Assembly (NCBI GenBank): GCA_016793305.1
Contig: JAEUHU010000504.1
Location: 1 to 18,952 of the forward strand
Source: Planctomycetota bacterium
GTDB taxonomy: Bacteria > Planctomycetota > UBA1135 > UBA2386
Length of the DNA stretch: 18,952 bases
Direction of reading: 5' to 3'
The translations under genes and the position numbers were made by a program. Positions 1-8,644 of this stretch are shown one piece after another. Under the pieces are notes generated by a model. The model was given only the letters and a program-made list of their open reading frames with translations, did not search any database and was not told the origin of the DNA. Positions within the stretch are counted from its first letter, which is position 1. Every line of letters begins with the position of its first letter.

Positions 1-81
1 GGTCTTGAGGTCGCGGCTGTTGAACGCCTGCCGCATGCTGCGGAAGAAGTCGTCCAGTTCCTTCAGGCTTTCGACGCTCAT
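1..81 (-). CDS. N-terminal fragment of an unidentified protein, cut by the left edge
   Basis: An ATG at 81 opens 27 codons without a stop to the window edge. The peptide begins MSVESLKELDDFFRSMRQAF and is amphipathic and helical in character, with no signal peptide. Reading upstream in the same frame reaches a TAG at about 143 with no other start codon, so this ATG is the only usable start if the frame is real. It lies 73 bases beyond the stop of the last operon gene on the same strand, so it could be a tenth operon member or a separate unit. Too little is visible to name a family. Confidence 0.45.
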   Translation of the reverse strand, partial: MSVESLKELDDFFRSMRQAFNSRDLKT

Positions 82-100
82 GGGCTCGCGGAATCCGTAG

Positions 101-150
101 GGCGGGTCGGTCGGCCCGCCAGGCTGGCAGCGGCTCGCGCCTAGGAGGCG
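101..150 (-). terminator. Pair of GC-rich hairpins after the operon's last stop
   Basis: Two perfect inverted repeats lie just past the A9 stop. One is CGCCT-AGG-AGGCG (138-150), the other GGCGGG with an 8-base loop and CCCGCC (101-120). Neither is followed by a T-run on the minus strand, so they are not classical intrinsic terminators. They could terminate or stabilise the 3' end of the long operon message, or be chance structures in GC-rich DNA. Confidence 0.28.
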
Positions 151-154
151 GGCG

Positions 155-1534
155 TCACCGCTCGATGTGTCGGTAGAGGGGCTCGTTGGCCTTCTCGTAG
201 ACGACCTTGCCGTTGACCAGGGCGGTCGTCACGAAGGTGGCATAGTGCAACGGATCCCCTGAGAGAATCAAGACATCCGCGTCCTTGCCCGGCTCGAGCG
301 AGCCGATCCGGGCCTCGACTCCCAGGATCTTGGCGGCATCCAAGGTCAGCGTCCGCAGGGCCTTGTGGTTGTCCATCCCGCCGCGCACGGCGAACGCGGC
401 GTCGACGTGCGGGGTGTTCAGGTCCTGGCCGAGGATGCCGCTGGTGCCGACCGCGGCCCCGCCGAACATGCCGACCGGGCAGGTGACCGCCACCGGCACC
501 CCCGCCTCGGCGAGGATCGCCGCGCTGGCGAGGTTGCTGCCCGTGGTTTCGGGGTCGGTCGGATCGGCCGGGACCCGGTCGCGGGGGCTGAGCACCACCA
601 TCGAGCCGGTTCCGGCGATCTCGCCGGGCACGAGCCAGGCACTGGTCGGCTTCTGCAGCACCACGCCGGTGCCGAACAGCCTCGCGACCTCGAGGGCCTG
701 CCGGATCGCGTCGACGTCGTTGGCGCGCGCAGCACCGCCGCGGCGGCCGCCCCCGAACGGGTTGAAGCCGCCGCCGCCGGCCTGGATCCACAGCCTGGCT
801 TCGCCGCGCAGCACCGCGACGATCTTCTCGGTGCCGCCGGGGATCGGCGGCTCCTTGGCGTTCGCATCGGCGGCCTTCTTCTGCGGGAACTCGGCCAGGG
901 CGACCAGGTACTGCTTCGCTTGCTTGACCTGCTCCTCGAGCTTCTCGCGGTCGCCGAGGCTCAACGGCACGCGCATGCCGACGACACTGTCCTCGCGGAC
1001 CACCATGCCCTTCACGTCGCCGTAGGCCAGCTTGATCACCGCGTTGCCGCCGCTCGGCGTGTTGCCCGAGCCGGCGTTGCCGGCCAGGAACGACGTGATG
1101 CCGGCGGCCAGGCCCTGCTTGATCTCCGGGTCGAACGGGTTCACCGAGTCGGCGAACGGAGCCGAGCGGCCGGCCCCCATGCCGGCCCCGGAGACGCAGA
1201 CGAAGCCGGGGCAGACGGTCTTGCCCTTGGCGTCGATCACGGTGGTGCCCTCGGGCAGTGTCAGGTTGTGCCCGACCTGGTCGATCTTGTCGTCGGCGAG
1301 CAGCACCGTCGCTCCGGACAGCCGCTGGCCGGTGCCGAGGTAGACGTCGCCGCCGACGATCGCGGTGTACTTCTTCGGCTTCTGGGCCTCGGCGGGCTTG
1401 GCGGATGGAGCCTCGGCGGTCGGCGCGCCTTCGCCGCCCGGGCGTGGGCCGCGGCGGCCGCGGCCCTGGGCCGGCAGTTCGAACGTCGCGAGCAACAGCG
1501 TGGCGGTCGCGAGCAGGTGGGGGAGGCGGATCAT
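155..1534 (-). CDS. A9: exported amidohydrolase-fold protein without metal ligands (probable pseudoenzyme)
   Basis: 459 aa. A Sec signal peptide (residues 1-22, ending PAQ) is followed by a Gly/Arg/Pro/Ala-rich linker (24-55). The N-terminal beta part of an amidohydrolase follows (56-108), then the PGF segment that normally precedes HxH. Here the two His positions are Ser115 and Ala117, so the first metal pair is missing. The 'LAEAGVPVAV' strand (341-350), near where the catalytic Asp would sit, lacks it. The C-terminal signature GSLEPGKDADVLILSGDPL (411-429) is intact and identifies the superfamily. A coil-like stretch (195-225) and a Gly-rich loop (253-270) interrupt the barrel. It is last in the operon, 28 bases after A8, with no clear Shine-Dalgarno. 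The fold assignment is firm; loss of catalysis is inferred from missing ligands; substrate unknown. Confidence 0.85.
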   Translation of the reverse strand: MIRLPHLLATATLLLATFELPAQGRGRRGPRPGGEGAPTAEAPSAKPAEAQKPKKYTAIVGGDVYLGTGQRLSGATVLLADDKIDQVGHNLTLPEGTTVIDAKGKTVCPGFVCVSGAGMGAGRSAPFADSVNPFDPEIKQGLAAGITSFLAGNAGSGNTPSGGNAVIKLAYGDVKGMVVREDSVVGMRVPLSLGDREKLEEQVKQAKQYLVALAEFPQKKAADANAKEPPIPGGTEKIVAVLRGEARLWIQAGGGGFNPFGGGRRGGAARANDVDAIRQALEVARLFGTGVVLQKPTSAWLVPGEIAGTGSMVVLSPRDRVPADPTDPETTGSNLASAAILAEAGVPVAVTCPVGMFGGAAVGTSGILGQDLNTPHVDAAFAVRGGMDNHKALRTLTLDAAKILGVEARIGSLEPGKDADVLILSGDPLHYATFVTTALVNGKVVYEKANEPLYRHIER

Positions 1535-1562
1535 GGCTGTGCGGGTAGGGGGGCTCGTCGGG

Positions 1563-3056
1563 TCACGGCTGTTGCGGCACTTCGCGGCCTTGCAGCCACA
1601 CGCTCTCCAGCTGGCCGGTCGGCGCCAGCGGATCGCCCTGGAACACCAGCAGGTCGGCGCGCTTGCCGACTTCGAGCACGCCGACTTCCTTGTCGACGCC
1701 CAGTGCCTTGGCCGGCACCTGCGTGATGCCGCGCAGGGCGACGTCGGCCGGCAGGCCGTAGCGCACCAGTTCCATCAGCCGGAAGAACACGTAGCGCACC
1801 GTCTGCGGGGTGTCGCCGAGGTGGAAGCCGATCTCGATGCCGGCGTCGTGCAGCTGCTTGCTCGGGTGGATCAAGAAGCGCGAGCGCGGCACGGTCGTCA
1901 TGTCGAGCGGCAGCAGCACCGGGCACTGCCAGGCCTTCAGCGGCTCGATCACGTGGTCGACCGTGCCGCCGAGCGTGTCGTGGCGCGACACGACGACCGC
2001 GCGCGGGAACTTCACGTCGTCGGCGACCGCGGCCTGCCAGTGCAGGAAGTCCGCGGCGCTGTCGATCTGCACGAACGCGCGCTGCTTGCCCTCCAGCAGG
2101 TCGGCGACCACCTCGAGGTTCGGGTCCTTCGGCGCTTCCGGCCGCTTCTGGGCCTCCGGTTGCGGTTGGCCGCCCTGGCCTTGCGGGCGGTCCTGGGGCT
2201 TGGGCTCGGGCTTCGGTTCCGGCTTGGGTTCTGGCTTCGGTTCCGGCTTGGGTTCTGGCTTCGGCTCCGGTTTCGGTTCGGGCTTGGGTTCTGGCTTCGG
2301 CGGTTGCTCGCCCTTCGGCGGCTCCTTGGCCTCCGGTGGCTTCTCCGCCGGCTTGCCGTCGCCGGCGGCCGGCGCCGCCGCGGGCGCGGGCGGTGGCTCG
2401 GGGGGCTTCTTGCGGGCCTCGACGACCTGCTTCGCCTTCTCGAAGGTCTCCTTCAGCAGCTTCTTGGTCTCGGTGGTGCGGGTCATCGCGACCAGCACGA
2501 ACGCGCCGTCGTTGGCCACCAGTTCGCTGGTCGTCTTGCCGTCGGGGCGCAGCAGGGCGCCCTGGCCGGGGAAGCCGAAGCCGTTCGGCGTCAGGGCCAG
2601 CGTCGTGACGCCCAGGCGCAGCAGTTCGCCGAACACCGGCTGCTTGCCGTAGAGGCCGTCGGCGATCTTGGTCGCGGCGCGGTTGCCGCTGCCACCACCG
2701 CCGCCACCCGACGGCATCGGCACAGGGCCGCCGCGCCGGCGTCCACCGGCTTGCGCTTCCTCTCGGCGCGGCGGTGGGCCGCCGAGGCCGGCGCGCGACA
2801 CCGCGCTGACGAGGCCCGGCAGGATCGTCTTGCCGTTGGCGTCGATGACGCGCGCGCCGGGCGGCGTGGCGACGTCGGCACCGATCGCTTCGATCTTGCC
2901 GTTCTTCACCACCAGCGTGCCGCGCTCGATCACCGGACCGCTGATCGGGACGAGGCGCGCGTTGACGAACGCGACGGGGCGGCTGTCCTGGGCCACCGCA
3001 GCGCTGGTCGCCGCCAGCGCCAGCAGGATCGCGAGACTTCTCTTCTGCATGCTCAT
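1563..3056 (-). CDS. A8: exported amidohydrolase-fold protein with a KPEP repeat, no metal ligands
   Basis: 497 aa from the ATG at 3056, chosen because it gives an ATGA overlap with the A7 stop and opens on a signal peptide (MSMQKRSLAILLALAATSAA, cleavage after VAQ). The frame stays open far upstream, but that part lies antisense to nothing useful and overlaps A7. The amidohydrolase start (FVNARLVPISGPVIERG, 30-46) leads to LPGLVSAVSRAG, where HxH is replaced by Val86 and Arg88. A Gly/Arg-rich loop (104-124) follows, then a long disordered insertion (210-312) containing about eight KPEP units (254-287). The C-terminal part keeps GVLEVGKRADLLVFQGDPL (458-476). No late Asp is found. Probably a non-catalytic, periplasmic or envelope protein; the Lys/Pro/Glu stretch could span or bind cell-wall material, which is inference. 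Confidence 0.84.
   Translation of the reverse strand: MSMQKRSLAILLALAATSAAVAQDSRPVAFVNARLVPISGPVIERGTLVVKNGKIEAIGADVATPPGARVIDANGKTILPGLVSAVSRAGLGGPPPRREEAQAGGRRRGGPVPMPSGGGGGGSGNRAATKIADGLYGKQPVFGELLRLGVTTLALTPNGFGFPGQGALLRPDGKTTSELVANDGAFVLVAMTRTTETKKLLKETFEKAKQVVEARKKPPEPPPAPAAAPAAGDGKPAEKPPEAKEPPKGEQPPKPEPKPEPKPEPKPEPKPEPKPEPKPEPKPEPKPQDRPQGQGGQPQPEAQKRPEAPKDPNLEVVADLLEGKQRAFVQIDSAADFLHWQAAVADDVKFPRAVVVSRHDTLGGTVDHVIEPLKAWQCPVLLPLDMTTVPRSRFLIHPSKQLHDAGIEIGFHLGDTPQTVRYVFFRLMELVRYGLPADVALRGITQVPAKALGVDKEVGVLEVGKRADLLVFQGDPLAPTGQLESVWLQGREVPQQP
2197..2300 (-). repeat. 12-base tandem repeat encoding KPEP
   Basis: Eight full 12-base units plus a partial one are read on the plus strand as variants of GGCTTGGGTTCT and GGCTTCGGTTCC, with changes almost only at third codon positions. 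On the coding strand they give Lys-Pro-Glu-Pro units inside A8. Third-position divergence with protein conservation suggests the peptide repeat is selected, and the array may vary in length between strains. Confidence 0.9.
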
Positions 3057-4300
3057 CGCACGGTTCCGGTTCGAACGGGGTGGACCTTGGTGCCTTCGAT
3101 CCAGACTTCGCGCGGTGCATGGCGCGGGTCGAGCGGATCGCCGGCGGTGATCTGGAAGTCGGCGTCCTTGCCGACGGTCAGCGAGCCCGTGCGATCGGCG
3201 CAGCCGATCTGCAGGGCGGGTTGCAGGGTCAGCGCGCGCAGCGCCGCTTCGTAGGGCAGGCCGAGACGGATCGCCATCGCCGCTTGCAACTGCAGTTCCT
3301 CGGCGGCGACCACCGGCGCGTCGGTGTTGATCGACAGGTCGTGGCAGCCGGCGTCCCAGTAGGCCTGGCACATGCCCTGGATGCGGCCCTCGCGATCGAA
3401 CTCGTACATGCGCGGCCCGAGGTTCAGCGGCGTCTTGCGCAGCGCCAGCGCCTCGGCGCCGAGCCAGCCGTCGAAGCAGCCGTGCGACAGCACCATGCGC
3501 ACCGGGAAGCGATCCTGGAACATGCGCGACGTGGCGATGCAGTCGCGCAGGCCGGCGGTGTGGATCAGCACCGGCACCTGGCCGTCGAACACCGCGCGCA
3601 GCTGTTCGAGCGCCGGGTCGAACCTCGGGGCCGGCGCGCCCTGTTCGTGGTGCGCGCGCCACGCCGCGGCGTAGGCCTGGCCCGCGGCGAGCCGTTCGGT
3701 CAGCAGGTCGCTGCTGCCCATGCGCAGCTGGCCCAGGTCGCCGCTCTGCCGTTCGGGGTTGTAGCCCTGCGCCACCTTCATCGCGCCGAGCTCGCGCACC
3801 ACCATCGCCTCGAACGGGCCGTCCGGCAGCATCTTCAGCAGCACGCCGAAGCCACCGAGGTTGGTGCCCGAGCCCGGGATGAACAGCGTCGTCGTGACGC
3901 CGCCGGCACAGGCGCGCGCGATCATCTCCTCGGAGGGCTTCACCACGTCGAGCGTGCGCAGCTCGGCGTTGGTCGGCAGCACCATGTCGTTGATGTCGCC
4001 GCCGCCGCCGCTGACGTGGTGGTGCAGGTCGACGAAGCCTGGGCTGAGCCACAGGTCGCCGTGCTCGACGCGCACCGCGTCGGCGGGGATCGTGGTGCTG
4101 CGGCGCGGGCCGATCGCCGTGATCTTGCCGTTCTCGGTCACCAGCACGCCGTCGTCGATCGGTGGCGAGTCGACCGGCAGCAGGCGCGCGGCGAAGTGCG
4201 CGGTCGGCTGCGTCTGCGCCGATGCCGTGGCACCCAGCGCCGCCACGAGGGCGGTGGCACCGAGCACGACGAGCGGCAACTGGCGCAGCGGGTGGATCAT
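3053..4300 (-). CDS. A7: exported metal-dependent amidohydrolase, probably active
   Basis: 415 aa with signal peptide (1-29, ending ASAQ). It has the complete set of superfamily ligands: His93 and His95 in VDLHHHV after SPGF, Lys175 in 'AMKVAQGYNPER', His247 in 'PVLIHTAG', His273 in 'VLSHGCFDG' and Asp327 in 'LSINTDAP'. The C-terminal GSLTVGKDADFQITAGDPL (372-390) is typical of imidazolonepropionase-like amidohydrolases, some of which cleave Xaa-Pro type peptides or cyclic amides. It is closely related to A6, sharing 'LPTNAELRTLD'/'HPTNPEFRTLD', 'IPGSGTN' and 'QLQAAMAIRLG'. It starts 28 bases after A6 and its stop overlaps the A8 start (ATGA). Hydrolase activity is well supported; substrate is unknown. 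Role of Lys175 as a (possibly carbamylated) metal bridge is inferred from position. Confidence 0.9.
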   Translation of the reverse strand: MIHPLRQLPLVVLGATALVAALGATASAQTQPTAHFAARLLPVDSPPIDDGVLVTENGKITAIGPRRSTTIPADAVRVEHGDLWLSPGFVDLHHHVSGGGGDINDMVLPTNAELRTLDVVKPSEEMIARACAGGVTTTLFIPGSGTNLGGFGVLLKMLPDGPFEAMVVRELGAMKVAQGYNPERQSGDLGQLRMGSSDLLTERLAAGQAYAAAWRAHHEQGAPAPRFDPALEQLRAVFDGQVPVLIHTAGLRDCIATSRMFQDRFPVRMVLSHGCFDGWLGAEALALRKTPLNLGPRMYEFDREGRIQGMCQAYWDAGCHDLSINTDAPVVAAEELQLQAAMAIRLGLPYEAALRALTLQPALQIGCADRTGSLTVGKDADFQITAGDPLDPRHAPREVWIEGTKVHPVRTGTVR

Positions 4301-4328
4301 GGGAACGTGGGGCGTGCGGCGCCGGAAC

Positions 4329-5777
4329 TCACCAGGCCGGGCGCTTCGGATCGCGGCGGTAGCAGATGGTGCCGTTGATCACCATCATCTCGACGTGGGA
4401 GCGCGGGTCGACCGGGTCGCCGTTCCAGATGCCGAGGTCGGCGTCCTTGCCGACTTCGAGCGAGCCGACCCGGTGCTCGATGCCGGCGAAGCGTGCGGCG
4501 TTGATGGTGAGCCCGCGCAGCGCCCATTCGTGCGGCCAGCCGAGCCGAACGCCCATCGCCGCCTGCAGCGGCAGTTGCTCCTGGGCGATCACCGGCGAGT
4601 CGGTGTTGACGCCGACGCCGTCCATGCCGAGGCCGAGCACCGGGGTGCGCCAGCCGTGCTGGCCGCCGCGCGACCAGTTGGCCAACAGACCCTCGGCATG
4701 GCCGGTGTCGGGATCGAAGTAGATCTGCCGCGGGCCGCCGGCGATCGGCACGCCGGCGCGCAGCATGTCCTCGCTGAGCCGGTAGCCGTCGAACGTGCCG
4801 TGCACGACGACCGTCCACAGCCCCAGTTCCTGGCGGAGCTGCTGCAGCGTCTGCAGCACCACCTGGTAGATCTGCGTGTGCACCGACACCGGGTACTCGT
4901 GGCGGAACAGGCCGCGCAGCAGTTCGAGGGTCGGGTCGAGCTGCGGCTTCTCGGCCTTGCCCTGCTGCCAGGCTTCGTGCTGCTGCCAGTAGCGCATGCC
5001 GTCGAGCAGGGTCATCCGGATGCCCTCGCTCATGCCCATCATGTCGGTGCCGAGGTCGCCGCTGCCGCGCTCGGGGTTGCCGGCCTGGGCGATCTTCAGG
5101 CTGCCCGGGAAGCGCACCAGCGCCTCCTCCGGCGAGCGACCGAACGTCTTCGTGATCGTGCCGAAGCCGCCCATGTTCGAGCCCGAGCCCGGGATGTAGA
5201 GCGCCGTGCTGATGCCGCCGGCGCGCGCCACCTGGATCTGGTCGTGCTCCATGCCGATCAGGTCGAGCGTGCGGAACTCGGGGTTGGTCGGGTGCACCGT
5301 GTCGTTGAGGTCGAAGCTCTCCGACGCGATGTGGCAGTGCATCTCGACGAAGCCCGGCACCAGGATCGCGTCGCCGCAGTCGATCGTCTGGTAGCCCTGC
5401 GGCACGGTGACGCTCTTGGCCGGGCCGATCGCCTCGATGACGCCGTTGCGCGTGACGACGATGCCGTCGACGATCGGTGCGGCGGTGATCGGCAGCACCT
5501 TCGCGGCGCGGAACGCGTAGCCGGGGCTCGGCAGGCCGCGCGGGCCCCACTTCGCGACCTGGTGGTCCGCTTCGGTGGCGGGGCGGCGCGGGTGCCAGAC
5601 CTCGAACTTCGGCGGCGGTACCACCGGCACCGCCGCTGCGGGCGCTGCGGCAGGGGCTGCGGCCGCGGGGGTGGCCGGCACAGCCGGCGTCGGGTCCTGG
5701 GCGGCCAGTGCGGTCGCCGCGGCGAGCAGCGCGGCGGTGCGGAGCAGCGAGGCAGGGCGGAGCAGCGAGGCGATCAT
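4329..5777 (-). CDS. A6: exported metal-dependent amidohydrolase, probably active
   Basis: 482 aa from the ATG at 5777, which overlaps the A5 stop as ATGA; the frame stays open far upstream but only antisense to the A5 reading. Signal peptide 1-27 (ALAAQ) is followed by an Ala/Pro linker (29-56) and an extra segment 57-90 (WHPRRPATEADHQVAKWG). Ligands are complete: His147 and His149 (VEMHCHI), Lys228 (SLKIAQAGNPER), His300 (PVSVHTQ), His326 (VVVHGTFDG), Asp393 (GVNTDSPV). The C-terminal signature GSLEVGKDADLGIWNGDPV spans 438-456. With A7 it forms a related pair and the only catalytic-looking members of the operon. The two may have diverged in substrate or form a heteromer; this is inference. 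Confidence 0.9.
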   Translation of the reverse strand: MIASLLRPASLLRTAALLAAATALAAQDPTPAVPATPAAAAPAAAPAAAVPVVPPPKFEVWHPRRPATEADHQVAKWGPRGLPSPGYAFRAAKVLPITAAPIVDGIVVTRNGVIEAIGPAKSVTVPQGYQTIDCGDAILVPGFVEMHCHIASESFDLNDTVHPTNPEFRTLDLIGMEHDQIQVARAGGISTALYIPGSGSNMGGFGTITKTFGRSPEEALVRFPGSLKIAQAGNPERGSGDLGTDMMGMSEGIRMTLLDGMRYWQQHEAWQQGKAEKPQLDPTLELLRGLFRHEYPVSVHTQIYQVVLQTLQQLRQELGLWTVVVHGTFDGYRLSEDMLRAGVPIAGGPRQIYFDPDTGHAEGLLANWSRGGQHGWRTPVLGLGMDGVGVNTDSPVIAQEQLPLQAAMGVRLGWPHEWALRGLTINAARFAGIEHRVGSLEVGKDADLGIWNGDPVDPRSHVEMMVINGTICYRRDPKRPAW

Positions 5778-8644
5778 GGCTTGTCCTCCCGACGGTCGAC
5801 GACGATCCGGCCGTTGCACACGACCAGCAGCACGCGGCTCTGCGGTTCGAACGGGTTGCCGGAGAACACCACCAGGTCCGCGTCCTTGCCCTTCTGCAGC
5901 GAGCCGATGCGGTCGCCGAGCTGGAACGCGCGCGCGGTCGCCGAGGTGATCCCGGCGAGTGCGTCGGTCGGGCTCAGGCCGTAGCGCACCGCGTAGGCGA
6001 CGTGCAGCGGCAGGTGGCGCGCCAGCGCGCACTCGCCGCTGCCGAACAGCACCGGCAGGTCGCGGTCGGCGAACTCGGCGGCGGAGTTGCGCAGCTTGCC
6101 GCGCTCCTCGACGACGGTCTCCGGGCCGAGCAGCACCGGCGGCTTCTTGCCCGAGGCCAGCGCCGGATCGTCGAGCAGGTCCTCGGCGCCCTGCAGCACG
6201 TAGGGGATCTGCTCCTTCTCGAGCAGCTGCACCACGTCGCGGATCGCCGGGCCACGGCTCGTGCGCACCACCAGCGTGGCGCGCTTCTCGATCGCCGCCC
6301 GCATCGGTTCGAGGTTCTCGTCGACCTTCGGTGCCTTCGGCTTGCCGCTCTCGTCGGTCTTGCGCACAGCCCGGCGCGGGGCCGCCGCTGCGCCCGCGGT
6401 CTTGCTGGTGCGCTTGCCGGTGACCTCCTGCTCGCCGAGACGGCCGAGCGTGACCTTGCCGGTCAGCGAGTCGCCGTTCAGCGTCGCCTCGAGCGTCATG
6501 CCGCCGCCTCCGCCCATGCCGCGGAACTCGAGCTTCAGCGTACCGTTCTCGAACGAACCGCTCTGGATCGGCTGCGGCGGGATCTCCTCGTCGCCGCCGC
6601 CGGGCGGCTGCAGCCGCACCTGGCCGGTGACCTTGGTGCCCTCGAGCTTCAGCTCGAGCGACAGGCCGATGCGCAGCTGGCCGCGGATCACCAGCTCGGC
6701 CTCCCAGACGCCGCTGACCGGATCGGGTGGTGCCGCGTCGTCCTTCGGCTTCTCCGGTTCGGGAGCGGGGGCGGGGGCTGGCTTGCTGCCGGCCTGCCAC
6801 TCGGCGAGTTCCTTCTCGTACTTGCGCCAGGCCTCGACGTACTGCTTGCCGCGGTTGATCTGGTCGGCGAGCGGCTTCGTGGCGTCCGGGCCGATCGCGT
6901 CGAACACGAAGCGCTGGCCGACGATCGGCCGCACGACCATCGACTCCGGGGTGTGCGCACCGGTCTTCACGGCGGCGACGCGGCCCGACACGAACCCGCC
7001 GTCCTTGCCGGCGACCAGCACCGTCGTGATGCCCTCGGCGAGGGCCGGCGCGAACATCGGGTCGTCGTGCGCGATCGCTTCGTGCAGCCGTTGGTTCGGC
7101 GCGCCACCCGGCACACCGGTGCCGTCGCCGGCGAGGCCGAGGTGCGAGAACGCGTCGACGAGGCCCGGCGTCATCACGCCGTTCGGCAGGTCGACGACCT
7201 GGGCGCCGTAGGGGATCGCGAGGTCTTCGCCGACGCCCTTGATGCGGCCGTCCTGCATCAGCACGACGCCCGAACGCAGCACGCGGCCCTCGCCGTCGTG
7301 GACCAGGCCTGCCCGCACCGCCAGCACGCGGCTGTCGGTGGCGCGCACGTAGACGCGCCGGCCGTCGATCCAGGTCTGTTCGACCATCGAGCCGACCGCG
7401 AGCGGGTCGCCGCTCAGCACGACGAAGTCCGCGTCCTTGCCCGGCTCGAGGCTGCCGACGCGCGCCGCCACGCCGAGGATCGTCGCCGCGTCGATGCCGA
7501 CCGCGCGCAGCGCCTTGCCGGCCGGCAGACCGTGGCGCACCGCGGTGCCGACCGCCATCAGGTAGTCGCGCAGCGACACGCCGCTCGCCGGCGCCAGGCC
7601 GACCAGCATGCCGGCCGCCGCCGCCTTCGCCGGCGCCTCGGGGCGCGGCTGCGGCGTCTTGTCGAGGCGGTTCTCGCCGCCGCCGACCGTCTGGCCGAAC
7701 CGGACCGGCACGCGGAACGTCGCCGCGACCTGCTGGCCGGCCGCCTGCTGGGCCAGCGCACCGATCTCGAACGGATCCTCGAGCACCATGCGCACGGAGA
7801 GCTCGCGCTGCAGTTCGAGCGCGCGGCGGATGTCCTGCGCCTGCGAGGCACCGGCGCGCAGCGGCAGCGTGCCGCCGACCACCGCGGCCAGCGGGCGTTC
7901 GTCGTAGCGGTGTTCGACCGGACCCTGGCCACCGGGGCTCCGGTCGCTGTCGGTCGCCTGCGCGAACGCGGCGCGCAGCTCGGCCAGGAGGCTGATGCGC
8001 GCGGTCGGCGTCTGGATGCGCGCCGGCACCAGCGGCTCGTCGTCGGTCGGGTGCGGCGTCGGCTCGAACACCCGCGGGGCGGAGATCGCCGCGTCGCCGA
8101 ACTCGATGCGCAGGCTCTGGGCTTCCTGCAGCACGCGCGCGACGAGATCGCTGCCGGCGAGCTTCACCACGGCACCCTGGCCCGAGACGAGCCGGCGGCG
8201 GCCCGGCGACACGTAGGCGGTCGTCACGCCGCCCTGCAGCGCCTGGCCGTAGGTGCGTTCGAAGTCGAACTGGTCGAGCGCCATCGCGTCCGGCGTCAGC
8301 TGGTAGTCGGAGTCCGCCGCGGGGGCGAGTTCCGAGTCGACCGCGACGAGGCCCGGCATCACCACCTTGTCGCGCGCGTCGACCAGCGGCAGGTCGCCGT
8401 TCGGCGCCAGGTTGGCGGGCGGTTTGGTGCCCGCCGACACGATCTTGCCGTCCTGCACGACGAGCCATGCATCGCGCAGCACCGTGGTGCCGTCGCCGAG
8501 CAGCAGCGTGCCGCAGCGCAGCGCGAACGTGCGCGCCGGCGGTTCGTCGGCGGCGGGCGCTGGCCCTTGCGCCTGGGCCCGCAGGCCGGCGGCGCACAGC
8601 GCCGCCGCGACCGCGAGCGAGAGCAGCGATGGGAACCGGTGCAT
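5774..8644 (-). CDS. A5: two fused amidohydrolase-like domains with a beta-rich insertion
   Basis: 956 aa, about twice the usual family length. A signal peptide (1-26) precedes domain 1 (about 39-433), which ends in GSLEPGKDADFVVLSGDPL (397-415), and domain 2 (about 438-956), which ends in GSLQKGKDADLVVFSGNPF (914-932). At the HxH slot domain 1 has Asp103/Glu105 and domain 2 has Phe499/His501, so neither should bind metal normally. Domain 2 carries a helix (597-618), a Pro/Lys linker and a roughly 100-residue insertion (641-745) with alternating beta pattern ('VWEAELVIRG', 'LELKLEGTKVTGQ', 'NGDSLTGKVTLG') resembling a small antiparallel barrel. The start makes TGATG with the A4 stop, and its stop overlaps A6. 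Large two-domain proteins next to a roughly 430-aa active amidohydrolase are familiar to me from Bacteroidota, so A5-A6 may be an old functional pair; that is recollection, not tested. Confidence 0.85.
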   Translation of the reverse strand: MHRFPSLLSLAVAAALCAAGLRAQAQGPAPAADEPPARTFALRCGTLLLGDGTTVLRDAWLVVQDGKIVSAGTKPPANLAPNGDLPLVDARDKVVMPGLVAVDSELAPAADSDYQLTPDAMALDQFDFERTYGQALQGGVTTAYVSPGRRRLVSGQGAVVKLAGSDLVARVLQEAQSLRIEFGDAAISAPRVFEPTPHPTDDEPLVPARIQTPTARISLLAELRAAFAQATDSDRSPGGQGPVEHRYDERPLAAVVGGTLPLRAGASQAQDIRRALELQRELSVRMVLEDPFEIGALAQQAAGQQVAATFRVPVRFGQTVGGGENRLDKTPQPRPEAPAKAAAAGMLVGLAPASGVSLRDYLMAVGTAVRHGLPAGKALRAVGIDAATILGVAARVGSLEPGKDADFVVLSGDPLAVGSMVEQTWIDGRRVYVRATDSRVLAVRAGLVHDGEGRVLRSGVVLMQDGRIKGVGEDLAIPYGAQVVDLPNGVMTPGLVDAFSHLGLAGDGTGVPGGAPNQRLHEAIAHDDPMFAPALAEGITTVLVAGKDGGFVSGRVAAVKTGAHTPESMVVRPIVGQRFVFDAIGPDATKPLADQINRGKQYVEAWRKYEKELAEWQAGSKPAPAPAPEPEKPKDDAAPPDPVSGVWEAELVIRGQLRIGLSLELKLEGTKVTGQVRLQPPGGGDEEIPPQPIQSGSFENGTLKLEFRGMGGGGGMTLEATLNGDSLTGKVTLGRLGEQEVTGKRTSKTAGAAAAPRRAVRKTDESGKPKAPKVDENLEPMRAAIEKRATLVVRTSRGPAIRDVVQLLEKEQIPYVLQGAEDLLDDPALASGKKPPVLLGPETVVEERGKLRNSAAEFADRDLPVLFGSGECALARHLPLHVAYAVRYGLSPTDALAGITSATARAFQLGDRIGSLQKGKDADLVVFSGNPFEPQSRVLLVVCNGRIVVDRREDKP

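Noticed and set aside
365..1726. Long plus-strand open frame opposite A9 and A8
   Set aside because: The translation is His/Arg/Ala-rich without domains and lies opposite genes with signal peptides and clear family motifs; it reflects GC third-position bias.
2197..2300. Possible CRISPR-like array
   Set aside because: Units are 12 bases with no spacers and lie in frame inside a coding region.
3080..5984. Long plus-strand frames opposite A7 and A6
   Set aside because: Same shadow effect; compositions such as repeated HRR, QHH and RAV without any recognisable fold.
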